A DNA stretch of 41,711 bases from Phycisphaerae bacterium (GTDB lineage: Bacteria > Planctomycetota > Phycisphaerae > Sedimentisphaerales > Anaerohalosphaeraceae). The stretch is taken from positions 1-41,711 of the forward strand of contig JACZKQ010000062.1 of assembly GCA_014859965.1 (NCBI GenBank), written 5' to 3'. Under the pieces are notes generated by a model. The model did not search any database, had not been told where the DNA came from, and was given only the letters and a program-made list of their open reading frames with translations. A program made the position numbers and the translations under genes. How positions within the stretch are numbered: position 1 is the first letter of the stretch; the number at the start of each line of letters is the position of its first letter. Below are positions 16,379 through 23,463 of the stretch, piece after piece.

Positions 16379-18358
16379 ATGGCCAAGAAGCAGATTACGG
16401 GGACGGTGTGCGCGCTCATTGCGCTTATGTGTGCGGTGGGCGTGGCAGAGAATCGAACGATCGACGGCAGCGGCAACAATGTTGCGAATCCAAAATGGGG
16501 CAGTGCAGGGAGCCGGTTGCTGCGGAACAATGGGGTGGGCTATACCGATGGAATCTGGACGCCCGCCGGAGCGTATCGGCCGAGCCCCCGGGTGGTCAGC
16601 AACGCCGTCTGCGCACAGGAAGAGTCCATCCCCAACCCCTACGGCATCAGCGATTTTCTCTGGGCATGGGGTCAGATCATCGATCATGATCTCGCTATTA
16701 CGGAGCCCGGCGAGCCTCATGAGCCCTTCAACATCACCGTAGGCCCGGGCGATTCGCAGTTCGATCCCCACTATGCCGGCGGCGTCACCCTGCCCGCGAA
16801 CCGCTCCGAGTATGATCCGACGACCGGAACCGACATAAACAACCCGCGCCAGCAGACGAATCGACTCACGGCATGGGTTGACGGATCCATGGTCTACGGT
16901 TCAGACGCGGCCCTCGCCGCCTGGCTCCGCACGGGCAACAAAGGACTCTTGAAATCGCAGCAGCATCCGCTCTACGGAGAGCTCCTGCCTTACGAGGACG
17001 GAACGGTTCCCCACGGCAGCCCGGTGCCGGTCAACGCATTTGTTTCCGGCGACATCCGCACCAACGAAAACCCCGTACTCACATGCATGCATACGCTTCT
17101 GATGCGGGAGCACAATCGGCTGGCGCGGCTCATCTGGCAGTCCAACCCGACATGGTCCGACGAGAAGATTTATCAAACGGCTCGCAAGATCGTTGGGGCG
17201 GAGATTCAGGTGATTACTTACAAGGAATTCCTGCCGGCGCTGTTAGGCGAGCACCTCCCGCCGTACACGGGGTACAAACCGCATATCGATCCGATGATCT
17301 CCAACGAATTCTCCGCTGCCGCATACCGAATCGGGCATACTCTGCTCAGCTCCATGCTCCTGCGCCTTGACGAGCACGGACGGGAGATTTCCTACGGAAA
17401 TGTCCGGCTCGGCGATGCCTTTTTGAAACCTTCGCTGATTACTGAAGAAGGCGGCATTGAACCCTTCTTTCGCGGCCTTGCCCAACAGGTTAGCCAGCGC
17501 ATCGATGTCTACATCATCGACGACATTAGAAATATCCTCTTCGGCAACCAGGACCTGCCCGCGCTGAACATGCAGAGGGGCAGGGACCACGGTTTGCTGG
17601 ACTACAACAATATGCGTGAATCGTTCGGACTAATTAAATACAACAGCTTTGAGGAACTCACCCCCGACATTCGGGTCCGGACCGCCCTCAAGTCAGTTTA
17701 CGGGGACATCGACAACATCGATCCATGGGTCGGGATGCTCGCCGAAAAAGACGGCGGCACAATAGGCGACCTGATGGCAATGATCATTCGTGACCAGTTC
17801 ATCCGCCTCCGGGACGGGGACCGGTTCTGGTATCAGTACGATCCGGAACTTACGGAACTGCTGCCGTGGCTCGAATCCGTGCGGCTCAGTGACGTCATCA
17901 TGTGGAACACAAATATCAAGAATCTGCAGAAGAACGTGTTCTATGTGCCGACCAAGCCGGCTGTCGACGAGATGTATATTGGGGCCGCCTACGTGTTGAA
18001 GGGCTATACACCAGGATGCGACACCGTTCTGGTCTACGGCTATTCGATGGATGCGAATGAGGAAGACCTGTGGAAATGCGATGCGATCAAGGTTTGGATC
18101 TACGTGGACGACGAGCCGCAGGCGGTAATGTACGAGGCGATACCGGTGAAAGCCGGCAGTTACGCCAAGGGCACGTTCACTTATCGCAGCAGGAATGCGT
18201 CAGGCATTTATTACTTCCAGTGTGACTTCGTCAACAAGACGTTCTACGTGATCGCCAAGAAGGTGGACATGAGCAAAATGAAGAAGAAGATGGCGGTCGA
18301 TGTGCAGATCGACGGTTACTATGGGCGCGGCGAGACGACCAACTACGTTTGGAAATAG
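16379..18358 (+). CDS. Secreted animal-type haem peroxidase
   Basis: 659 residues from ATG 16379, chosen for the GGAAGGAAAG site just upstream and because it begins a signal peptide (MAKKQITGTVCALIALMCAVGVA). The body (about 24-530) is an animal haem peroxidase domain. The distal histidine motif WAWGQIIDHD has His103, the MREHNRLARLIW helix and AYRIGHTLLSS with the proximal-type His320 are present, and LNMQRGRDHGLLDYN is a family signature. These enzymes (peroxidasin, peroxinectin, myeloperoxidase relatives) oxidise halides or phenolics with hydrogen peroxide; the bacterial substrate is not known. Residues about 530-659 are an extra beta-rich domain I do not recognise, rich in Tyr, Val and Lys. 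Exported, probably to periplasm or surface. Monocistronic, with a strong terminator. Confidence 0.9.
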   Translation: MAKKQITGTVCALIALMCAVGVAENRTIDGSGNNVANPKWGSAGSRLLRNNGVGYTDGIWTPAGAYRPSPRVVSNAVCAQEESIPNPYGISDFLWAWGQIIDHDLAITEPGEPHEPFNITVGPGDSQFDPHYAGGVTLPANRSEYDPTTGTDINNPRQQTNRLTAWVDGSMVYGSDAALAAWLRTGNKGLLKSQQHPLYGELLPYEDGTVPHGSPVPVNAFVSGDIRTNENPVLTCMHTLLMREHNRLARLIWQSNPTWSDEKIYQTARKIVGAEIQVITYKEFLPALLGEHLPPYTGYKPHIDPMISNEFSAAAYRIGHTLLSSMLLRLDEHGREISYGNVRLGDAFLKPSLITEEGGIEPFFRGLAQQVSQRIDVYIIDDIRNILFGNQDLPALNMQRGRDHGLLDYNNMRESFGLIKYNSFEELTPDIRVRTALKSVYGDIDNIDPWVGMLAEKDGGTIGDLMAMIIRDQFIRLRDGDRFWYQYDPELTELLPWLESVRLSDVIMWNTNIKNLQKNVFYVPTKPAVDEMYIGAAYVLKGYTPGCDTVLVYGYSMDANEEDLWKCDAIKVWIYVDDEPQAVMYEAIPVKAGSYAKGTFTYRSRNASGIYYFQCDFVNKTFYVIAKKVDMSKMKKKMAVDVQIDGYYGRGETTNYVWK

Positions 18359-18374
18359 TTTCTGGTCCCCCCAA

Positions 18375-18423
18375 TTCGCGGCCTCCGGCGGTCCGGTCAG
18401 ACGTCGGGGGCCGCGAACTTTTT
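18375..18423 (+). terminator. Strong rho-independent terminator after the peroxidase gene
   Basis: Perfect 9-bp outer stem TTCGCGGCC (18375-18383) / GGCCGCGAA (18409-18417), extended inward by CCGGCG / CGTCGG with one wobble, followed by C then TTTTT (18419-18423). It lies between convergent genes. Confidence 0.85.
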
Positions 18424-18459
18424 GTGACCTCTGTTGTGCGGTTGAACGAATTCGCGCGG

Positions 18460-19122
18460 TCAGGTAATGGGGGTTTCCCAGTCGTCTTCGGAGGTGATGC
18501 CGCCGTCCTCCCATGTCCAGATGATCTTTCGGTAGAAGAAGGAGACGCATTCGGTGTCGCGACCCGCGGACTTGATTTCGGCAATGGAGGCGTCGACGAG
18601 TTGGACGGTGTAATACTGCTCGACCCGGCCGTCGCTTGCGGTGCGATAGAAGCGGAAGGTTACCGTGCTGAGATTCTCATTGTTGACCAGGACGTTGTAG
18701 AGCAGCGGGGTGGACTTGTCGATGCGCTTGGTGATGACAAGGGGCTTGTGCTGGCGTTTACCGGTAGGCAGGCCGCTGGCGGCGTCGCGGGGTGAGACGA
18801 TGTTGTGGAGGAACTCCTCGACGACGATCGTGTCTTCTCGTCCCTTGACCATGCAACTGCCGCGGATCTCGCCCTGGGTCGTGCCTCTAAGGCGCATGTG
18901 GACGAAGTCGGCCCCTTCGGCGCGCGAGGCCTTGGGCAGGGGCAGAGGGTCGGCGGCCGGCGACGGGGCGATGGCGTTGTAGATGTCGCCGAGGGATTTC
19001 ATGGTAGGCGCCGGCGCGGCGGCCGGGTCAAGGCTGCCGCCACGGATCGTGAGGGTGTAAGTCAGAAAGCCTGCCGCAACGAGCAGGGCGACGAGCGCAA
19101 TGCGGGTTCGGGACCGGTTCAT
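18460..19122 (-). CDS. Hcp-like protein with N-terminal membrane anchor (no T6SS nearby)
   Basis: 220 residues; a GGAGGA ribosome site lies 6 nt before the ATG. The N-terminus has a hydrophobic segment (IALVALLVAAGFLTYTLTI) acting as an anchor or signal, then an Ala/Pro-rich linker. Residues about 70-215 resemble Hcp, the tube protein of type VI secretion: FVHMRLRGTTQGEI, KPLVITKRIDKSTPLLYN, TVTFRFYRTASDG, YYTVQLVDASIAEIKS and CVSFFYRKIIWTWED match the Hcp strand order. Classical Hcp has no signal and sits with tss genes; neither holds here, so this is probably an exported Hcp-fold protein with another role, perhaps a surface or tubular assembly. Family assignment is by motif memory. Confidence 0.7.
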   Translation of the reverse strand: MNRSRTRIALVALLVAAGFLTYTLTIRGGSLDPAAAPAPTMKSLGDIYNAIAPSPAADPLPLPKASRAEGADFVHMRLRGTTQGEIRGSCMVKGREDTIVVEEFLHNIVSPRDAASGLPTGKRQHKPLVITKRIDKSTPLLYNVLVNNENLSTVTFRFYRTASDGRVEQYYTVQLVDASIAEIKSAGRDTECVSFFYRKIIWTWEDGGITSEDDWETPIT

Positions 19123-19183
19123 GTTCGTTCCTCCAATCGTTCAAACAGTTTTATGTTCTTGCGCCTGGAGCGCATATCAGGGT

Positions 19184-19247
19184 CGCCCGAGGGCGCCCGT
19201 GTCGCGGTAATAAGCAAGATGCCCGCAGTGGTCCACGGGCATCTTGT
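19184..19247. repeat. REP-like palindrome downstream of the oxidoreductase gene
   Basis: An 11-bp perfect inverted repeat CAAGATGCCCG (19215-19225) / CGGGCATCTTG (19236-19246) is preceded by a small CGCCC-GA-GGGCG hairpin and by GCCCGTGTCGC (19195-19205), which recurs at 29549-29559. It lies 52-84 nt after the stop of the minus-strand oxidoreductase gene and could also act as its transcript end, though no clear U tract follows. Confidence 0.5.
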
Positions 19248-19298
19248 GCACTTTTCAGTCTATGGGCAACCCGGCGAGCCGGGACTTCCATCACATCT

Positions 19299-20804
19299 TT
19301 AGACCTTGTCGGGGGCGGGGCAGACGAAGGGTTTGCGGTAATCGCGTGAGACCATTTCGTTTGCCTCGGGGCTGTTTGTGAAGACCTCCTTTACGGGGTC
19401 GAACTTCAGCAGCGGGCCCATCGACATGGGGTACTTGTCAAGATCGACGCCGCTGTCCTTGAAGTGGGCGATGGTGCGTTCGAGGGTGGCGACATTGTCG
19501 TCACGGCTCTTGACCTTTTCAAGGATAGCTTTGGCTTCGGCGGGCGAAACCTTGTTGTTCTCGCCGATGTAGTAGCTGATGTTCGCCAGGTGCGCAAGCG
19601 CCGCCGATAAATGGCCCTGGAAGGCGTCAGAATTGAGCGTCTCGGCTTTTCGGCTCTTCACGGCGTCAAGGAAGTTGACAAAGTGGTCGCCGCCGCCTTT
19701 GAAGTCCTTGATCTTTTTGCCGTCGAGATCGTAGGCGGTGCATTCGGTATACTCGCGCTGGACGAGCGTGCCCTTTGTACCGTAGAAAATGACGCCGATC
19801 TTGTTGCCTTTTCCGCCGAACACCTTGTTGATCTCGGCGTCGGCTGCGTTATCGACTTCCAGCCCGCGGGTTTCGAAGACCATGCACTTGTCGCCGTAAT
19901 CGTAGATGGCGATTTCGGTGTTGGCGGTGTCGCCGGCGTCGATGTAGCCGGGGTCTTTGCGCTCCGCCTGATAGCCCAGGCGGCCGCCGTAGGCGATCAC
20001 GCTGTTCGGATGGCGATTGATGCCGAGGCCCCAGCGGGCGATGTCCGTCTGGTGCGGGCCCTGGTTGCCGCTGTCGCCGTTGCCATAGAGACGCTGCCAG
20101 TGCCAGTCATAGTGGAACTGCGGACGCGTGAGTTTGGGTTCGGTGTAGGGCGCCGGACCGCTCCAGAGGTTGAAGTCGCATTCGGCGGGGATCTTATAGT
20201 CGCCGAGGGCGCCGATGGACTTGCGGCGCTTGTAGCAGAGGCCGCGGGCGAAGTTGACCTCGCCGATGCCGCCTTCTTCGATGAACTTCATGGCATTAAT
20301 GAGGGCGGGATTGGAGCGGCACTGCGTGCCGGTCTGACAGATGCGTTTGTATTTTTTTGCGGCCGCGACGAGAGCGGCGCCTTCGGCGATGTCGTAGCTG
20401 ATGGGCTTTTCGATATAGGCGTCTTTGCCGGCCTGCATGGCCCACACGCCGCAGAGCGCGTGCCAGTGGTTCGGCGTTGCGGTGGCGATGAAGTCGATGT
20501 TTTTATCATCGAAGACCACGCGCATGTCCTTGACGAACTTGGGGCGTTTGCCGGTGCGTTTTTCGACACCGTCGCAGACCTGCTTGCCGACTTTTTCGTC
20601 GATGTCGACGAGGTAGGCGATTTCGGTGTCCTTGCGGCCGGCGAAGGCGCTGATGTGGCTGCCGCCGCGGCCCTTGCACCCGATGACGGCGCAGAGGAGT
20701 TTCTCGTTGGGGCTTTGCGGCCGGGCCAGTGTCGTAATCATAGGGCTTGCCGCGGCGGCGAAGACGGATTGTTTCAGAAATTGTCGGCGCGTGTTTCTGG
20801 TCAT
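19299..20804 (-). CDS. Tat-exported Gfo/Idh/MocA-family oxidoreductase
   Basis: 501 residues from ATG 20804 (GAGGAG ribosome site about 9 nt upstream); the frame stays open further upstream but that part is not protein-like. A twin-arginine signal (NTRRQFLKQSVFAAAAS) marks folded export with its cofactor. The Rossmann domain follows (LLCAVIGCKGRGGSH, VDIDEKVG, ATATPNHWH), then the family EKPISYD motif with Lys133, and a C-terminal alpha/beta domain with NQGPHQTDIARWGL. Such planctomycete enzymes oxidise or hydrolyse glycosides through NAD(H)-bound 3-keto intermediates; the substrate here is unknown. It may act with the ThuA/isomerase fusion at 12683-14383, which is also Tat-exported. Confidence 0.9.
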   Translation of the reverse strand: MTRNTRRQFLKQSVFAAAASPMITTLARPQSPNEKLLCAVIGCKGRGGSHISAFAGRKDTEIAYLVDIDEKVGKQVCDGVEKRTGKRPKFVKDMRVVFDDKNIDFIATATPNHWHALCGVWAMQAGKDAYIEKPISYDIAEGAALVAAAKKYKRICQTGTQCRSNPALINAMKFIEEGGIGEVNFARGLCYKRRKSIGALGDYKIPAECDFNLWSGPAPYTEPKLTRPQFHYDWHWQRLYGNGDSGNQGPHQTDIARWGLGINRHPNSVIAYGGRLGYQAERKDPGYIDAGDTANTEIAIYDYGDKCMVFETRGLEVDNAADAEINKVFGGKGNKIGVIFYGTKGTLVQREYTECTAYDLDGKKIKDFKGGGDHFVNFLDAVKSRKAETLNSDAFQGHLSAALAHLANISYYIGENNKVSPAEAKAILEKVKSRDDNVATLERTIAHFKDSGVDLDKYPMSMGPLLKFDPVKEVFTNSPEANEMVSRDYRKPFVCPAPDKV

Positions 20805-20895
20805 GCTTGCCACTCCTCTAAAAGTCAGTTTAAAGGTTTCAGTTGGGCACCCGCAAAGGGTGATCTTGCCCGCAGGCCGGGCGGCCCATAGGTAG

Positions 20896-20924
20896 AGGAT
20901 AGCAGGTCGACGCAGAAGAATCAA
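20896..20924 (-). promoter_or_regulatory. Promoter of the Gfo/Idh/MocA gene
   Basis: On the minus strand, TTGATT (20924-20919), 17-bp spacer, TATCCT (20901-20896), about 90 nt upstream of the start codon. The rest of 20805-21078 holds no gene. Confidence 0.45.
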
Positions 20925-21078
20925 GCAATTGCCGCCGCGGTATTTCGTGTCGCGGGGTGCGATGCGGGGGTTGCTTTTTGGGGATTGGGGGCTAAACTGA
21001 GATTTGGCGTTTACCGGGCCCGGCGGGATCGGGCCGATTGGCGATGTTTGAAGGCGGTCTTGGGGGGCAGGTAGGATT

Positions 21079-21498
21079 ATGATCGAGATCGGCGGCGGTG
21101 TAGAGATTGACGAGCGGGACGTGGCGTTCGAGTTTTCGCGGAGCAGCGGCCCAGGGGGGCAGAACGTCAATAAGGTAAGTACGCGGGTGACACTTTTGTT
21201 CGACGTGGGGGCGTGCGGGAGCCTGAGCGACGAGCAGAAGGGGCGCCTTCGCAGGCGATTAGGGACGCGGATCAACAAGGAGGGCCTGCTGCGGGTGGTA
21301 TCGCAGCGGCACCGGACGCAGGCCGCCAATAAAGAGGCGGCGATTGCCCGGTTTGCGGAACTGCTGGGCGAGGCCCTTAAACGCAGGCCGGTGCGCAGGA
21401 AGACACGGGTTCCGCGAGGAGCGGTGGAGCGGCGGCTGCAAGCCAAGAAGCAGCGCGGCCAGCTCAAAGAACAGCGACGAGGAAGCATTGATTATTAG
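21079..21498 (+). CDS. arfB: Alternative ribosome-rescue factor ArfB (YaeJ-like)
   Basis: 139 residues. The catalytic GGQ motif lies in FSRSSGPGGQNVNKVSTRV (GGQ at 26-28), and the C-terminal tail is very basic (KRRPVRRKTRVPRGAVERRL onward), which in ArfB enters the empty mRNA channel. It lacks the codon-recognition domain of RF1/RF2, so it should hydrolyse peptidyl-tRNA on stalled ribosomes. Length and layout match E. coli YaeJ. Divergent from the oxidoreductase gene; a promoter for the next gene overlaps its last codons. Confidence 0.93.
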   Translation: MIEIGGGVEIDERDVAFEFSRSSGPGGQNVNKVSTRVTLLFDVGACGSLSDEQKGRLRRRLGTRINKEGLLRVVSQRHRTQAANKEAAIARFAELLGEALKRRPVRRKTRVPRGAVERRLQAKKQRGQLKEQRRGSIDY

Positions 21499-21516
21499 CC
21501 GGTCTTGGTTTATTTA
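21488..21516 (+). promoter_or_regulatory. Possible promoter of the alcohol dehydrogenase gene
   Basis: TTGATT (21488-21493), 17-bp spacer, TATTTA (21511-21516), about 36 nt upstream of the ATG at 21553. It overlaps the last codons of arfB. Confidence 0.38.
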
Positions 21517-21552
21517 TACGGCGTCAAATTAACTACGAAAGGATGAAGGTAT

Positions 21553-22602
21553 ATGGGCAGGATGACAGGTGTGGTTTTGCCGGGCAACAGCACGGTGGAG
21601 TTTCGCGAATTTGACGTCCCGGAACCGGGGCATGGTCAGGTGCTCCTGAAAATGAAAGCGTCTTCCATCTGCGGCAGCGATATTCGGGCGATTTACCGGG
21701 AGCATCTGGGCAAGGGGCCGGAGGGGTACCGCGGGGTGATCTGCGGGCATGAGCCGGCGGGACAGGTGGTCAAGGTCGGCCCGGGCGTAAAGCGCTTTAA
21801 GGAAGGCGACCGCACCGTGGTGTACCACATTTCGGGCTGCGGGGTCTGCCATGACTGCCGGATGGGCTATCAGATCAGTTGCAGCAGTCCGTTGCGGGCG
21901 GCCTACGGCTGGCAGCGGGACGGGGGCAACGCCGATTACCTCTTGGCGGAAGAGCGGGATCTCGTGCTGCTGCCGGATTTTATGACGTACGTGGACGGGG
22001 CGCTGTGCGCGTGCGGGTTCGGGACGTGCTACGAGGGTTTGGCGCGGGTGAACGTCAGCGGGGCCGACCGGGTGCTGGTTGTCGGCCTGGGGCCGATGGG
22101 GCTGGCGGCCCTGATGCTGGCACGGGCAATGGGAGCAACGAAGCTGATCGGGGCCGACGTAGTCGCCGAGCGGATCGCGCTGACGAAGAAACTGGGCCTG
22201 GCGGACGTGGTGGTCAACGCCGACGACACGGCGCTGGCGACGGTGAAAGAGGCGACGGGCGGCTCAGGCTGCGAGGTAACGGTGGACTGCTCCGGGGCGG
22301 CCGCCGGAAGGCTGCTGGCCATAAAGGCGACACGGCAGTGGGGGCGGTGCGTGTTCATTGGTGAGGGCGGCACCGTGGAATTCGAGCCATCGCCGACAAT
22401 TATACATAACCAGATCACGATTTACGGGTCATGGGTGACGAGCGTGCCGCACCTGGAGGATCTGGTGGAGCGAATCCCCGGATGGAGGATCCGTCCGGAG
22501 GCCACAGTGACGCACCGGTTCACGCTGGCGCAGGCCGCCGAGGCGTACGACCTCATGGACAAAGGCCGGTGCGGCAAGGTGGTAATTGTGTGGCCGAATT
22601 AG
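21553..22602 (+). CDS. Zinc-dependent medium-chain alcohol/polyol dehydrogenase
   Basis: 349 residues, typical of MDR enzymes. The catalytic zinc site is formed by Cys40 (SSICGSD) and His66-Glu67 (GHEPAG). A complete structural zinc lobe has Cys96, Cys99, Cys102 and Cys110 in the C-x2-C-x2-C-x7-C spacing. The NAD(P)-binding [11 protein letters not shown] is at about 177-187. It should oxidise an alcohol or polyol in the cytoplasm; sorbitol- or threonine-dehydrogenase-like relatives exist and the substrate cannot be fixed from sequence. An AAGG ribosome site is upstream. Likely its own transcript. Confidence 0.9.
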   Translation: MGRMTGVVLPGNSTVEFREFDVPEPGHGQVLLKMKASSICGSDIRAIYREHLGKGPEGYRGVICGHEPAGQVVKVGPGVKRFKEGDRTVVYHISGCGVCHDCRMGYQISCSSPLRAAYGWQRDGGNADYLLAEERDLVLLPDFMTYVDGALCACGFGTCYEGLARVNVSGADRVLVVGLGPMGLAALMLARAMGATKLIGADVVAERIALTKKLGLADVVVNADDTALATVKEATGGSGCEVTVDCSGAAAGRLLAIKATRQWGRCVFIGEGGTVEFEPSPTIIHNQITIYGSWVTSVPHLEDLVERIPGWRIRPEATVTHRFTLAQAAEAYDLMDKGRCGKVVIVWPN

Positions 22603-22647
22603 CCCCGTTTTCAGCATCAAAATGCGGGTATGCACCGCAACGGATGC

Positions 22648-22668
22648 TTTTTCGGGATTCCCGAAAAA
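22648..22668. repeat. Short perfect palindrome after the dehydrogenase gene
   Basis: TTTTTCGGG / CCCGAAAAA around an ATT loop. On the plus strand the stem is followed by A, not U, so it is not a canonical terminator for the dehydrogenase; on the minus strand a long T run precedes it. Role unclear. Confidence 0.4.
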
Positions 22669-22736
22669 AAAACATAGCTGTTTTTAAAGAAAAAATGTAG
22701 AATGTATCGGACATAAACCTGTCACCGTTGGTGGGA

Positions 22737-22846
22737 GGTCGCTTCAAGTGAGAGAGGGCTGCTTTTTAATCCCTCAGGAGCAGCTTTTGTGGACAAGAGG
22801 GGAAGTTTGTGGGTAGGGTCGCTTTCTGGACCCAGGGAGAAGTTAC
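22737..22846 (+). promoter_or_regulatory. Structured 5' leader of the cold-shock gene
   Basis: A leader of over 100 nt precedes the GTG. It contains GAGGG / CCCTC and GCTGCT / AGCAGC complementary pairs, a short GGTC / GACC hairpin close to the ribosome site, and a repeated GGTCGCTT about 80 nt apart. Long folded leaders are known for cold-shock mRNAs; this one is unproven. Confidence 0.3.
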
Positions 22847-23050
22847 GTGAATAGCGGTACTGTGAAGTGGTTCAACGACAAAAAGGGTTACGGGTTCATT
22901 ACCCCCGACGCGGGCGGCGACGACCTGTTCATCCATCACAGCAACATTATGATGGAGGGCTTTAAGACCCTGCACGACGGCCAGCGCGTTGAGTATGAAG
23001 CGGGCGAGGGCAAGAAGGGTCCGGAAGCGACGCGAGTGGTTCCGGCCTAA
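22847..23050 (+). CDS. Cold-shock protein (CspA family)
   Basis: 67 residues. It starts at GTG 22847 with AGGGAGA (22834-22840) 6 nt upstream. Both RNA-binding motifs of the cold-shock domain are present: RNP1 KGYGFI at 14-19 and RNP2-like DLFIHH. The opening MNSGTVKWFNDKKGYGFI and the closing EYEAGEGKKGPEATRVV are standard. It should bind single-stranded RNA or DNA and melt mRNA structure. The GTG start and folded leader suggest translational control. Confidence 0.95.
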   Translation: MNSGTVKWFNDKKGYGFITPDAGGDDLFIHHSNIMMEGFKTLHDGQRVEYEAGEGKKGPEATRVVPA

Positions 23051-23463
23051 CTGCTGGCAGAGTGCCGCGGGCGCAATCCTGGGGCACCGGCACGGCGCTC
23101 ATCAGGTTGCTTTGCATCTTTGGTTGACAGCTCAGAGCGGTTGACTGCACATCTATTCTGCGGATCAGAATCTGGGCAGGGGAGTTGTGCGCGGAAATCC
23201 TTGAAGGGCATTAATAATGTCTTTCAATGGACAAACATCGCGCAGGATGCAGACGCAGGGTCTGCGTTCCCTTGCTGACTGATTTTCGTGGCGCTGCGGG
23301 AACTTCCGGCTTTCCAGAAGACAACTCGTGTCCGTTCATAGGGCAGTTGTCGCCGGGAAAACCGCCCGCGGGGGAGAGCGAAATGCAGTTCATGTGCACG
23401 TTCGCAATTGTCGATTTGTAGACGGTTCGGGTTGCTGGTACGTTTACAACAAGCGGGGCGACA
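23051..23463. other. Intergenic region between the cold-shock and antiporter genes
   Basis: Apart from an imperfect GAGTGCCG / CGGCGCTC hairpin just after the cold-shock stop and two TTGAC-type boxes at 23124 and 23141 without a convincing -10, I see nothing. Short open frames here have no ribosome site and no protein-like composition. Confidence 0.4.

Noticed and set aside
19611..20891. 426-codon plus-strand open frame opposite the Gfo/Idh/MocA gene
   Set aside because: Entirely antisense to a clearly recognisable Tat-exported oxidoreductase; its Val/Ala/Asp-rich translation is the usual shadow of GC-rich codons and has no ribosome site.
20805..21488. N-terminal 228-residue extension of the oxidoreductase frame
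   Set aside because: It has no protein-like character, runs antisense through arfB, and a good ribosome site plus Tat signal place the true start at 20804.
22648..22668. TTTTTCGGG / CCCGAAAAA palindrome as terminator of the dehydrogenase gene
   Set aside because: On the plus strand it is followed by A rather than U, so it does not fit a rho-independent terminator.
23227..23421. 64-codon open frame between the cold-shock and antiporter genes
   Set aside because: No ribosome site, composition unlike neighbours, no recognisable motif.
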